64,000 nt of DNA from Rhodocyclaceae bacterium UBA1310 (GTDB lineage: Bacteria > Pseudomonadota > Gammaproteobacteria > Burkholderiales > Rhodocyclaceae). Under the pieces are notes generated by a model. It did no database searches. It worked only from the letters and a program-made list of their open reading frames with translations, and had not been told where the DNA came from. The DNA lies in the NCBI GenBank assembly GCA_002307175.1, contig DBTS01000140.1:33266-97265 (forward strand). Direction: 5' to 3'. Of the stretch, positions 52,907 to 61,849 are shown piece by piece. Each line of letters opens with the position of its first letter. Position 1 is the stretch's first letter. The translations under genes and the position numbers were made by a program.

Positions 52907-55720
52907 ATGAAGCGCATGCTTTTCAATGCAACGCAGGCTGAGGAACTCCGCGTTGCGATTGTTGATGGTCAAAAACTCATTGACCTCGACATCGAATCAG
53001 CCACGAAGGAACAGCGCAAGAGCAATATCTACAAGGGCGTCATCACCCGCATCGAGCCCAGTCTCGAAGCAGCCTTTGTTGATTATGGCGAAGAGCGTCA
53101 TGGGTTCCTGCCGTTCAAGGAAATCTCACGCGCCTATTTCCGCGAAGGCGTGGAGGCTTCTCGTGCGACGATCAAGGAAGCGTTGCGCGAAGGCCAGGAA
53201 CTGATCATCCAGGTAGAAAAGGAAGAGCGTGGCAACAAGGGTGCCGCGCTGACCACCTTCGTCTCCCTGGCAGGCCGCTATCTGGTTCTGATGCCCAACA
53301 ACCCCCGTGGCGGTGGCGTTTCGCGCCGTGTCGAGGGTGATGATCGTGCCGAACTGCGTGAGATCATGGATGCGCTGGAAGTTCCTGGCGGCATGAGCCT
53401 GATCGCGCGCACGGCAGCCATCAGCCGCACCGCCGAAGAACTGCAGTGGGACCTGAACTACCTTCTGCAGCTGTGGGGCGCCATCGACGGGGCGGTGAAA
53501 GACATGAACGGTGCCGGCCTGATCTATCAGGAAGGCAGCCTTGTCATTCGCGCCATCCGCGATTACTTCCAACCCGATATCGGTGAAATCCTCATCGATA
53601 CCGATGAAATCTTCGACCAGGCCCGCGCCTTCATGGGCACCGTGATGCCCGGCAACGTCAGCCGCGTCAAGCGGTATAACGACGACGTGCCGCTGTTCTC
53701 GCGCTTCCAGATCGAACACCAGATCGAATCGGCGTACTCCCGCCAGGTAAACCTGCCTTCCGGCGGCGCCATCGTGATCGACCATACCGAAGCCCTGGTG
53801 GCAGTGGACGTCAACTCGGGCCGCGCCACACGTGGCGCTGATATCGAGGAAACCGCGCTGCGCACCAACCTCGAAGCCGCCGATGAAGTTGCCCGTCAGT
53901 TGCGCCTGCGCGACTTGGGCGGCCTGATCGTGATCGACTTCATCGACATGGAAAACGCGCGGAATCAGCGCGAAGTCGAAAACCGCCTGCGCGATGCATT
54001 GAAGTACGACCGCGCCCGCGTGCAGACTGGCAAGATCAGCCGCTTCGGCTTGCTCGAACTCTCGCGTCAGCGCCTGCGTCCGGCTCTGGCCGAGACCAGC
54101 TATATCACCTGCCCGCGTTGCACCGGCACAGGTCACATCCGCTCCACCGAATCGGCCGCCCTGCACATCCTGCGCATCCTCGAAGAGGAAGCCATGAAGG
54201 AAAACACGGGCGCCCTGCACACCCAGGTGCCGGTGGACGTTGCCACCTTCCTGCTCAACGAGAAGCGTGACGACATCGCCAAGATTGAGCTGCGCCACAA
54301 GGTTAACCTGCTGATCATCCCGAATCGCAATCTGGAAACGCCGCAGCACGAAATCGTGCGGCTGCGCCATGATCAGCTCAACCTGGAAGAAGTCTCGCTG
54401 CCCAGCTACAAGATGGCCACCATCTCGGCAGAAGCAGACTACACACCGCCGTCGGCACAAACCGATATCAAGCCGGTGCGTCAGGAAGCCGCCATCAAGG
54501 GCATCATCCCCGAGCAACCCGCTCCGGTTGTTGAGCCGCGTGCCAGCAAGGCTGCTGCCAGCACCGTCGAAAAGGGTCTGGTCCGCCGCATCATGGACTG
54601 GCTGATCGGCGAGCCTGCAGAAACCAAGCCTGCTCCGGCCCCGGCCAAGCCACGTGGTGACCGTGGCGACCGCCGCGACGGCCGTCGGCGTGATGAACGC
54701 AGCGACCGCAAGCCGCGCAATGAACGTGATGATGCCAAGAGCGAGCGCAAGCAGCCGCCCAAGGCACGCGATGAACAGCAGCCGGCAGGCGAGCGCAAGG
54801 AACGCAGCCGTGGTGAACGCGGCAACCGTCAGCAGGATCGTGAACGCGGCGGTGAAAAGACCGAACGCACCGAGAACCGCAGCGAAGCCCGCACGGAAGC
54901 ACGCCCCGAACGCAATACCGAGCCTCGTGAGAATGCACCGGCCAGGCAGCCGCGCGAACGCCGCGAACGTGGAGAGCGTGGTGAACGCCCCGAACGTCAG
55001 CCCCGCGAAGCCGCTCCGGTGGAAACCAACGAGAATCTCGTTGCCCCCACCCCGGTAGCCGAGAGCGCAGCAGCGCCCGAAACAGCCATTGGCAGCACCG
55101 AGCAGCGCAACGAAGGGCGTGAGGCACGCGGGCGTCGCAACCGTCGCCGTGGCCGTGGCGAACGCCGCAATGAGGGCGATTCCAGCGAAGCCATGCAGGA
55201 TGATGACGCTTCCACGGAAACATCGGCAAATACGGAAGCCGCCATCCCGAGCGAACAGCCTCAGGTTCAGCCTGCTGCCGCACCGGTCAGCATCCAGGAA
55301 GCGCCTGCTGCTGCGGTCACGCCAGTAGCACCTGCCGTGGTGGAAGTCACCCGCCCGGTCGCTGTCGAAGCCTCTCCTGCCAGCGAAGTTGCCCCGGCAG
55401 CGGCTGCACCGGTTGCAGAACCCGTCACCACGCCAGCACCTGCACCTGTGGAAACCCCGGCACCTGTCGTAGCGCCAGTGGAAGTTGTAGCCCCTGTTGC
55501 TGCCACCCCCGTTGCGCCCAAGGCCCCGCAGATCGACCTCTCTTCGCTGCTCGCTGCCGAAGAAGCCAGTCTGCAGATGGTGGAAACCGCAGCTACCGCA
55601 ACGCAACCGGTCATCGTTGAAGAAGCACCGGCACCGGCTGCTCCGCGCCGCCGCAAGCCCCGCCCGGCGATCACGGAAGAACCACTGCAGCAGGTCGAAA
55701 CACAGTCATCACAACAGTAA
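52907..55720 (+). CDS. rne: Ribonuclease E
   Basis: RNase E (937 aa), the main endonuclease of mRNA decay and degradosome scaffold. The S1 domain is at ~36-120; catalytic Asp301 (VAVDVNSG) and Asp344 (IVIDFIDM) are present; the Zn-link is Cys402/Cys405 (TCPRCTG). Residues ~585-780 are highly charged (Arg/Glu-rich, RNA binding) and ~790-937 are Pro/Ala/Val-rich. A GGAGAAGAAC site precedes the ATG. Confidence 0.97.
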   Translation: MKRMLFNATQAEELRVAIVDGQKLIDLDIESATKEQRKSNIYKGVITRIEPSLEAAFVDYGEERHGFLPFKEISRAYFREGVEASRATIKEALREGQELIIQVEKEERGNKGAALTTFVSLAGRYLVLMPNNPRGGGVSRRVEGDDRAELREIMDALEVPGGMSLIARTAAISRTAEELQWDLNYLLQLWGAIDGAVKDMNGAGLIYQEGSLVIRAIRDYFQPDIGEILIDTDEIFDQARAFMGTVMPGNVSRVKRYNDDVPLFSRFQIEHQIESAYSRQVNLPSGGAIVIDHTEALVAVDVNSGRATRGADIEETALRTNLEAADEVARQLRLRDLGGLIVIDFIDMENARNQREVENRLRDALKYDRARVQTGKISRFGLLELSRQRLRPALAETSYITCPRCTGTGHIRSTESAALHILRILEEEAMKENTGALHTQVPVDVATFLLNEKRDDIAKIELRHKVNLLIIPNRNLETPQHEIVRLRHDQLNLEEVSLPSYKMATISAEADYTPPSAQTDIKPVRQEAAIKGIIPEQPAPVVEPRASKAAASTVEKGLVRRIMDWLIGEPAETKPAPAPAKPRGDRGDRRDGRRRDERSDRKPRNERDDAKSERKQPPKARDEQQPAGERKERSRGERGNRQQDRERGGEKTERTENRSEARTEARPERNTEPRENAPARQPRERRERGERGERPERQPREAAPVETNENLVAPTPVAESAAAPETAIGSTEQRNEGREARGRRNRRRGRGERRNEGDSSEAMQDDDASTETSANTEAAIPSEQPQVQPAAAPVSIQEAPAAAVTPVAPAVVEVTRPVAVEASPASEVAPAAAAPVAEPVTTPAPAPVETPAPVVAPVEVVAPVAATPVAPKAPQIDLSSLLAAEEASLQMVETAATATQPVIVEEAPAPAAPRRRKPRPAITEEPLQQVETQSSQQ

Positions 55721-55740
55721 GCAGGCCTAAATCCTGCCAC

Positions 55741-55773
55741 AGCCGCCACCCCGCAAGGGCTGGCGGCTTTTTT
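55741..55773 (+). terminator. Terminator of rne
   Basis: AGCCGCCA pairs with TGGCGGCT and an inner CCC-GCAA-GGG stem extends it across one C-C mismatch; six Ts follow. Confidence 0.9.
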
Positions 55774-55886
55774 GCGGCTCTGCCATCCATCAATTTGATT
55801 CACTTTTACGCATGCCTTACACCAGATAAAAGGCCTCACGTGCATCATCGACAGACCGTTGCCACATCGCCACACAGGTCCGTCAC

Positions 55887-57122
55887 ATGGAGTTTCAACA
55901 AAGAATTCGCCGCTATGCAGGCTTCACCCTCGCCCTGACATGCTGCACCATGCTTTTTGCATGCGCTCCCACGCCGGAACGCAAAAAGGATGAACCTGTC
56001 ATGACACTGAATGGTAAGGGGTACGAATCCGAAACCTTTGCCCAGGAACAGGTCACCCGAGAATACTGGTCGCACGGCGACGACAATCTGAATATCGTTC
56101 TGCACACCCCTTCCCTGCCTGGGCAATTTCCACTGATCATCTACCTTGCGGGGCTTGGCGACACCGCTGAAAACGCTGCGAGACTGCAGAGCGCATGGGC
56201 ACAATCCGGCTATGCCGTGTTGAGCATTCAGCTCCCCCGCTTCGGCCCTGCCGCATTGGCCGGCCAGGGGCCGGATGGCAACCGGCATGAAATCGCTGCC
56301 AGGGCCTATGCCACTGACGCCCTGCAGTTGAGACTGGCAACGCTGGACTGGGCGGTACAAGAGCTCACGCAGCGTCAACAGGACAAATCTCCGGCCAATG
56401 AACCCTTTGCACACATCGACACCAGACAGATCGTTGTGGCTGGATTCGATCTTGGCGCCCAGACTGCCCAGGCGCTAGGCGGAGAATCCATGGGGAAACT
56501 GCAGTTGCCTGTGCATCTGGCCGGTCTGCAGGGCCTGATACTGCTCAGCCCTTACGCAGGCTTCACCGGCGAAACCGTGCAAACCCGCTATCAGGCAATG
56601 AATCTGCCCACACTGACGGTGAGCAGCCCGGAAGACGTAGACCCTTTTGACTGGATTCCCAATCCCGGCATGCATCGACTGGTATTCGACCACATGCCCG
56701 CAGGCAGCAAGTACCACCTTGAGCTGAGCTACGCATCCCACGGCGTCATCGGAGGCGGCTCAGACCACCCCCTCATGGATGAGGGCACACGTAAAAATGC
56801 GGACAAGGACGGCAAGGGCAAATCGGGCGGGCGGGGTCGCGGAGGCCCCGGCGGCCCGGGTGGAGATGGCCCCGGAGGTGGCGGCCCCGGAGGAGGCGGG
56901 CCGGGCGGTGGGCGCGACAAAGGCGGGCCGGGAGGAATGGGTGGCGGTGAACATGAGCCCATGCCCAAGGCTTCCGACCAGGAGGATCAGCTCACAGCCC
57001 TCTGCGCCGTCACGCTTGCCTTCCTGGACACCACACTGCGCCACGACGATATTGCCTCCCAGTGGCTCTACCGTGACGCCAATCGCTGGCTCAAGCAATC
57101 TGGAAGTCTGTACCTGCGCTAA
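55887..57122 (+). CDS. Alpha/beta-hydrolase-like lipoprotein with Gly/Pro-rich insertion
   Basis: A 411-residue predicted lipoprotein (lipobox LFAC, Cys26). The core resembles an alpha/beta hydrolase: FPLIIYLAGLGDTAEN, GYAVLSIQLP, and the elbow VVAGFDLGAQ, where residue 188 is Asp instead of the usual Ser. A candidate His is in SYASHGV. Residues ~312-354 form a Gly/Pro run (GGPGGPGG-type). The C-terminal ~50 residues resume an ordered sequence. After the stop, GGAGCC/GGCTCC (57135-57155) forms a hairpin without T-run. Function unknown; activity uncertain. Confidence 0.75.
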   Translation: MEFQQRIRRYAGFTLALTCCTMLFACAPTPERKKDEPVMTLNGKGYESETFAQEQVTREYWSHGDDNLNIVLHTPSLPGQFPLIIYLAGLGDTAENAARLQSAWAQSGYAVLSIQLPRFGPAALAGQGPDGNRHEIAARAYATDALQLRLATLDWAVQELTQRQQDKSPANEPFAHIDTRQIVVAGFDLGAQTAQALGGESMGKLQLPVHLAGLQGLILLSPYAGFTGETVQTRYQAMNLPTLTVSSPEDVDPFDWIPNPGMHRLVFDHMPAGSKYHLELSYASHGVIGGGSDHPLMDEGTRKNADKDGKGKSGGRGRGGPGGPGGDGPGGGGPGGGGPGGGRDKGGPGGMGGGEHEPMPKASDQEDQLTALCAVTLAFLDTTLRHDDIASQWLYRDANRWLKQSGSLYLR

Positions 57123-57177
57123 GGCACCAACAGCGGAGCCTAATCTTGAGGCTCCACCACTTTGCCTGATTGTCCAA

Positions 57178-57228
57178 TTGCCGAAACCGGTAAGCTTTCT
57201 GTAATATACGAACCATATACAGTTCGTA
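57178..57228 (+). promoter_or_regulatory. Candidate promoter and palindromic operator of the ParD-like gene
   Basis: TTGCCG (57178-57183) and TAATAT (57202-57207) are 18 bases apart. Immediately downstream is a perfect 7-bp inverted repeat TACGAAC-N8-GTTCGTA (57207-57228). A ParD-like DNA-binding protein encoded next could bind it and repress its own operon. Confidence 0.55.
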
Positions 57229-57242
57229 CATTGGACACGACC

Positions 57243-57476
57243 GTGGGAATCGTCAAAATCTCTGAGCAGATGCATGAAAAACTGCGCTACTCCAGCAGCG
57301 CACTGAGCCGCTCAATCAATTCACAGGCCGAGCATTGGCTGCGGGTCGGCATGCTCGCCGAACTGAACCCGGCACTGAACTACTCTGAAATCTGTCAGAT
57401 GCTTCTCCAGTCGGCCAGGGATGAAGCCGATCTGGAAACAGCTGCCTCTCTCGACAACGTTGCCAGACTCGCATGA
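57243..57476 (+). CDS. ParD-like protein
   Basis: A 77-residue protein reading MGIVKISEQMHEKLRYSSSA from GTG 57243 (TTG 57231 is also possible). It resembles the ParD-like ribbon-helix-helix family: KISEQMHEKLR, SINSQAEHWLRVG, LNYSEICQMLLQSA. No ParE toxin follows; instead the stop overlaps the start of map, so the two are translationally coupled. The gene could be an autorepressor or an antitoxin-like partner of Map. Confidence 0.8.
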   Translation: MGIVKISEQMHEKLRYSSSALSRSINSQAEHWLRVGMLAELNPALNYSEICQMLLQSARDEADLETAASLDNVARLA

Positions 57477-58303
57477 TGACCAGAAAATCCAATATTCCCC
57501 TCCGCTCGGAAGCGGAGATCGACATGCTGCGTCGTGCCGGCAGCATGGCTGCCGAAGTGCTGCGCATGATCGAAGAGCATGTTCGCCCCGGCATCACTAC
57601 CGATGAGCTCGACAGGATCTGCCACGATTTCATCGTCAAGGAATTGAAGGCCACACCGGCCAACATTGGTTATCACGGTTACCCAAAGACGATCTGCGCC
57701 TCGGTCAATCACGTGATCTGCCACGGCATCCCGTCTGCCAAGCGACTGAACCACGGCGACATCGTCAACATCGACGTGGCCATCATCAAGGATGGGTGGT
57801 TTGGCGACTGCAGCCGCATGTATTACGTCGGCAAGCCGAGTGTGCTCGCACGCCGCCTGGTTCGCACCACCTACGACGCAATGCGCGCCGGCATCCAGGC
57901 CGTGCGCCCTGGCGCCACCCTGGGAGACATCGGCCATGCCATCCAGACCCTGGCCGAAGCAGAGGGCTTCAGCGTGGTACGTGAGTACTGCGGCCACGGT
58001 ATCGGCCAGATCTACCATGACTCCCCGCAGGTGCTGCATTACGGCCACCCTGGTGCTGGTATCCGCCTGGAAGCCGGCATGGTGTTCACCATTGAGCCCA
58101 TGATCAATGCGGGCCGCCCCGAGACCAAGCAGTTGCCGGATGGATGGACCGTGGTGACACGCGACCATTCACTCTCGGCACAATGGGAACACATGGTATT
58201 GGTGACGCAGGACGGCTTCGAGGTGCTCACCCCATGGCCGGAAGGCTACGGCGAGTATTCGCCCATTGAGCTGCCTGCCACGCAAACCATCAGTCAGGCC
58301 TGA
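57473..58303 (+). CDS. map: Type I methionine aminopeptidase
   Basis: A 276-residue dinuclear metalloenzyme that removes N-terminal methionine. Metal ligands are in NIDVAIIKDGWFGDCSRMY (two Asp), EYCGHGIGQIYHD (His), FTIEPMI (Glu) and WEHMVLV (Glu). It starts with ATGATG overlapping the ParD-like stop. Most betaproteobacteria carry map next to rpsB, so this may be a second copy; the rest of the genome is not visible. Confidence 0.95.
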   Translation: MMTRKSNIPLRSEAEIDMLRRAGSMAAEVLRMIEEHVRPGITTDELDRICHDFIVKELKATPANIGYHGYPKTICASVNHVICHGIPSAKRLNHGDIVNIDVAIIKDGWFGDCSRMYYVGKPSVLARRLVRTTYDAMRAGIQAVRPGATLGDIGHAIQTLAEAEGFSVVREYCGHGIGQIYHDSPQVLHYGHPGAGIRLEAGMVFTIEPMINAGRPETKQLPDGWTVVTRDHSLSAQWEHMVLVTQDGFEVLTPWPEGYGEYSPIELPATQTISQA

Positions 58304-58348
58304 AAAAAATGGCTTCCATACGGGAAACCATTTGGGAAGCCATTTTTT
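58304..58348. terminator. Bidirectional terminator between map and the convergent dehydrogenase
   Basis: AAAAAATGGCTTCC pairs with GGAAGCCATTTTTT around a 17-base loop. Runs of A and T flank both arms, so it can stop transcription from both sides. Confidence 0.88.
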
Positions 58349-58405
58349 GGATTCTCTGATGCAGACAGGGGGTAGCGGACAGGCGCCACACCCCATGTCT
58401 GGAAC

Positions 58406-59266
58406 TTACTGCACAACGCGATAAACCGCGGCGATATCCGCATCGCCGTGGCCGGCAATATTCGCACGCTTGAAAATCTCGTTGGCAGTTGAGCCGCCCT
58501 GCAGCGACTGCCCAAGCTGCTCACTCAGCGCCACAGCGAGGCGCAAATCCTTCTGCATGTGCTTAAGCGGGAAACTCGTGGTGGCATCCCCGCGCAGCAG
58601 CATCGGCCCCTTGCCCTTGAAAATCGGGCAGGCCATGGCGCCAGCTTCCAGCACATCGAGAATCTGCTCGCCATCGAGATCGCCCTTGAGCCCAAGCGCC
58701 AAACCTTCGCTGAGCGCCACCATCATCTGCCCCATGATCATGTTGACCACCAGCTTCATGCGCGCGCCCTGGCCAACATTCCCCAGAAATACGCGCTTCT
58801 TGCCGAGCTTGTCGAACAACGGCCCGGCTTCGTCATAGAGGCTGCGGTCTCCCCCGGCAAGGATCACCAGCGTGCCATCCTCGGCAGGCTTTTTGGTGCC
58901 AGAGACAGGTGCTTCAAGAAAGCGGGCGCCCTTGGCGGTGACAGCCTCGGCAATTTCGCGCGCCGTATCATCATCCACCGTGGACATATCAATGTAGCCA
59001 CGCCCCTGAGCCAAGCCTGCAAGCACACCGTCCTTGCCGAAACAGGCCTCACGCGACGCAGCCGGATCGGCCAGCATCGCAATCGTGATATCACAGGATT
59101 CTGCCACTTCGCGCGGCGTGGCTGCCTGCTTCGCCCCGGCAGCTACCAGCGTCGCACACTTGCTTGCGGTGCGGTTCCACACCGTCACATCAAACCCGGC
59201 CTTGACCAGATTGGCAGCCATTGCATGCCCCATGATGCCCAGACCAAGAAACCCGACAGTAGCCAC
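58406..59266 (-). CDS. NAD(P)-dependent beta-hydroxyacid dehydrogenase (GLYR/tartronate-semialdehyde-reductase type)
   Basis: A 286-residue oxidoreductase of the 3-hydroxyisobutyrate dehydrogenase family. The Rossmann motif GFLGLGIMGHAMAANLVKAG is at the N-terminus; APVSGTKKPAEDGTL is the substrate site and the catalytic Lys lies in GARMKLVVNMIMG. It starts at GTG 59266 with an AAGGAGGG site six bases upstream; the frame upstream is spurious. Glyoxylate/succinic-semialdehyde reductase is likely, but the substrate is not certain. Confidence 0.85.
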   Translation of the reverse strand: MATVGFLGLGIMGHAMAANLVKAGFDVTVWNRTASKCATLVAAGAKQAATPREVAESCDITIAMLADPAASREACFGKDGVLAGLAQGRGYIDMSTVDDDTAREIAEAVTAKGARFLEAPVSGTKKPAEDGTLVILAGGDRSLYDEAGPLFDKLGKKRVFLGNVGQGARMKLVVNMIMGQMMVALSEGLALGLKGDLDGEQILDVLEAGAMACPIFKGKGPMLLRGDATTSFPLKHMQKDLRLAVALSEQLGQSLQGGSTANEIFKRANIAGHGDADIAAVYRVVQ

Positions 59267-59502
59267 GACTTGCCCTCCTTTGTTGATCGACGAAGCGGCG
59301 GCCCAAGCACCTGCAGGGGCCTGCACATTGATACGAAAGTGATATGTTACGCTGAAGCCTCGGGCCAACCAATCAGCCACCGCAACTTATATTGCCGCCC
59401 GGATAATGCTTATTCGCTCAGCCACAAGAGCGCCGGCACACGCCGACAAAGCCGGGCCGCGAAGGCTCAGCCGTAACATCTGGGCAAGCTGAAACCGGTA
59501 TT

Positions 59503-59994
59503 TCAGGTGCGCCTGACGAGCATTTCCCGCAACGCATCCTCGCATTGATCGAGAACCACCTCGAAGCCTTCCGGCCCGCCGTAATAGGGGTCGTCCAGAT
59601 CCTGCCCGGCAAACCGACGCGACTGATTGAGAAACAGATCGAGTTTGTGCGCAAGATGCGGCGGGCAGATCCGCTGCAGATACACGAGATGGGAACGATC
59701 CATGGCAAGGATCAGATCGAATTTCTCAAAATCCTCAGGCTCCACCATCCGCGCCCGCAGCGCCGAAAGGTCGTAACCACGGGCACGTGCTGCCTTTCTC
59801 GCCCGCAGATCAGGCGCCTCCCCGACGTGATAGGCGTGGGTTCCCGCAGAATCGAACTCAAACCGCTCTGCCACGCCCAGGCTGACAGCCAATTGGCGGG
59901 CCAGACCTTCCGCTGTCGGAGAACGGCATATGTTGCCTGTGCATACGAACAGGACACGAACGGGCGACTGATGATTATTCTTCTCTGGATTCAT
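59503..59994 (-). CDS. Low-molecular-weight protein-tyrosine phosphatase
   Basis: A 163-residue phosphatase with the P-loop FVCTGNICRS (nucleophile Cys18, Arg24) and the catalytic Asp in DLDDPYYGG. ATG 59994 is chosen; the frame continues 28 codons upstream without similarity. No exopolysaccharide or tyrosine-kinase genes lie nearby, so an arsenate-reductase or general phosphatase role cannot be excluded. Confidence 0.9.
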   Translation of the reverse strand: MNPEKNNHQSPVRVLFVCTGNICRSPTAEGLARQLAVSLGVAERFEFDSAGTHAYHVGEAPDLRARKAARARGYDLSALRARMVEPEDFEKFDLILAMDRSHLVYLQRICPPHLAHKLDLFLNQSRRFAGQDLDDPYYGGPEGFEVVLDQCEDALREMLVRRT

Positions 59995-60078
59995 GGCTCG
60001 TGGGGAAGATTTGATATCCCCCGAAGCTAGCATCATCACCCCGGCGAAGCAACGCAGTCTGCCGGGGAAGCAAACCAA

Positions 60079-60723
60079 TCAGGCCTGCAGATACCGGCAC
60101 AGTGCGGCCACCACCGGAATATCCTTTTCATGCGCGGCAAATGAAGCCAACGCGGCTTGCGGCACCAGATGCACGGCCTGCGATTCCCAGCCCATATCTG
60201 CAGGGTTGCCGCCGACACGCCGTGCCAGGTAGAAGCGGCAGCGCGAAGTCGTTCGATTCACGTCCACCAGAAAATCCCTCAGCTCGATCTGCAAGCCAGA
60301 TTCTTCGTACGCCTCCTTGAGCGCGGTGGCACGCAGCGACATGTCTGCCTCCCGTGTTCCCTTGGCAAAGGTATTCAGATAACCGCCAAACCGGTTGGTC
60401 GGCGACACCATCCAGACCCGCCCATCCGGTTCGAGAATCACAGCCCCTGCAGCAGCCTTGTGTATCCCCGGAGGAAGCTCGAATTCGGGCTCGGCAAACA
60501 CCGAGCGGGCAGCCAGCGCTTCCCACGCCGCAGACGTTGCGGGGGCTGATTGCCAGGCGGCAATCCCGATGCCATTGAGCATCGCAGGCATATCACCGGC
60601 CGGCACCACGGTGGCAAGCGCCTCGGCATTCAGCCAGGCAGACGCCTCTGCAGGCACGTGCGGTTGCCGGATTGGCTCAGGCTTGCCATGTTCATTCAGA
60701 CGGGGATGAAAAATCACCAACAT
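60079..60723 (-). CDS. Nudix-domain protein
   Basis: A 214-residue protein with a C-terminal Nudix domain (~residues 90-200). The Nudix box reads GTREADMSLRATALKEAYEE: the metal-binding Glu residues of the core are kept, but the first Glu position is Met and the Arg is Lys. The first ~80 residues are not recognised. Starts at ATG 60723, GTG 60732 and GTG 60717 are all possible; GCAGGAG stands among them. Substrate unknown. Confidence 0.8.
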   Translation of the reverse strand: MLVIFHPRLNEHGKPEPIRQPHVPAEASAWLNAEALATVVPAGDMPAMLNGIGIAAWQSAPATSAAWEALAARSVFAEPEFELPPGIHKAAAGAVILEPDGRVWMVSPTNRFGGYLNTFAKGTREADMSLRATALKEAYEESGLQIELRDFLVDVNRTTSRCRFYLARRVGGNPADMGWESQAVHLVPQAALASFAAHEKDIPVVAALCRYLQA

Positions 60724-60781
60724 CTCCTGCACTAACCCCGGGCAAAGGCAGATTGGCGCCCCAACTCAGAGAAATGGAACT

Positions 60782-61612
60782 TCAGCATGCCTGGGCACGC
60801 ACCAGACGCAGCCCCCAGCCCGTATGGATGTGGCCGCGATCATCCTGCAGACCGGCCCAAGCGGGAATCAACTGATCCCTGAGTTGGCAACGCGCTTCGT
60901 CTGGAAGACGGTCGACGTCATAGGTTTCTGTCAGCGCCTGCCACAATTCCTGCGGTGCAGGCTCCCATGGCACGTCAATGTCTTCAAAGTGCCAGTCTTC
61001 AAAACCTGTCCGCAGCAATTCAACCCAGCCTTCAACGCTCCCAGTCCGGCGATCCCCCAGCTTCAGGGGTGGCAGACTTTGACGGGCAATCGGCCTGAAG
61101 AGATCCAGAAATACATCATTCGCCTCCCCCAGCAGAAAAGAGCGCCCAACGACCACCGCCAGCGTACCGCCTGGAATGAGGACACGCCTGATTTCCTGCA
61201 GAACCTGTTCAATGTCGTCCATCAACATCAATGCCATGTGCGACACGACGATATCGACAGACCCTGTGTCGAGCGACATTTCCTGTGCGCGCTCCCTGAG
61301 CAAGCGAACATTGCCGGGCAAAGCAGCCCGCGCAATATCGAGATCTCCCTGGCTGATGTCTACGCCGATAAGTTGCAACGGGCGGGAACTGTCGGAGAGG
61401 AGCCGCAGAAGGTGCCCATCACCACAGGCCACATCAAGCAAGGTTCGCGGAGAAGGGCTTTCGAGAACAATCGAACACAGTAGGTCGTAAGAGGATTTGT
61501 ACTCACGGAACGGTGTCTTGGCGGGCAGGCTCGCAAAAGCAGCGCTCGTGGCGCCCGCCACCCGGTCGTGAAAATTCTGCAAATACAGTTCGCGCGGCGA
61601 GTAGGCTGTCAT
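60782..61612 (-). CDS. Class I SAM-dependent methyltransferase
   Basis: A 276-residue methyltransferase with motif I LLDVACGDGHLL, the acidic LIGVDISQGDLD, and VDIVVSHMALMLMDD. It resembles small-molecule methyltransferases of the UbiE/type-11 group. It is 49 bases upstream of the Nudix gene (to its start) and ends the chromosomal backbone before the island boundary. Substrate unknown. Confidence 0.82.
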   Translation of the reverse strand: MTAYSPRELYLQNFHDRVAGATSAAFASLPAKTPFREYKSSYDLLCSIVLESPSPRTLLDVACGDGHLLRLLSDSSRPLQLIGVDISQGDLDIARAALPGNVRLLRERAQEMSLDTGSVDIVVSHMALMLMDDIEQVLQEIRRVLIPGGTLAVVVGRSFLLGEANDVFLDLFRPIARQSLPPLKLGDRRTGSVEGWVELLRTGFEDWHFEDIDVPWEPAPQELWQALTETYDVDRLPDEARCQLRDQLIPAWAGLQDDRGHIHTGWGLRLVRAQAC

Positions 61613-61848
61613 CGGAAAGACCGTGAGAGAAGTCAGTGAGCTTACCGTGCGAGTATACAGGCAAGCTCCTGCAGGTAATTCAAGTCAAACTATTACGAAC
61701 CAGTGGCACTGGACCCGCGACAGCGACTGACAGATCTGGCGTGACTGGCTGGGCAAATCAAGGGCGAGCCGCATCTTGCATGCATGGGGCCACTTTTTTC
61801 CTTCAGGAAGGATGTGAAGTGACACGCTCTGGGACACACCCAGAAACA
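61613..61848. other. Gene-free interval before the tRNA fragment
   Basis: About 235 bases with no convincing gene. The only visible structure is a short hairpin TCCTTC-AG-GAAGGA near 61800-61812. Confidence 0.4.
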
Positions 61849-61849
61849 C

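Noticed and set aside
52384..52926. 181-codon N-terminal extension of rluC
   Set aside because: The extra residues have no similarity to pseudouridine synthases and are rich in Arg/Cys/Trp, and the region is needed for the rne promoter and leader. The ATG at 52383 gives a normal-length protein.
53126..55606. 826-codon open frame on the minus strand inside rne
   Set aside because: It is the antisense shadow of rne, whose biased codons leave the opposite frame free of stops. The product is a low-complexity Arg/Gly/Phe string without motif, and rne has full domain support.
57243..57476. Classical ParDE toxin-antitoxin module
   Set aside because: Only the ParD-like gene is present; no ParE-type gene lies on either side, and the coupled gene is clearly a methionine aminopeptidase.
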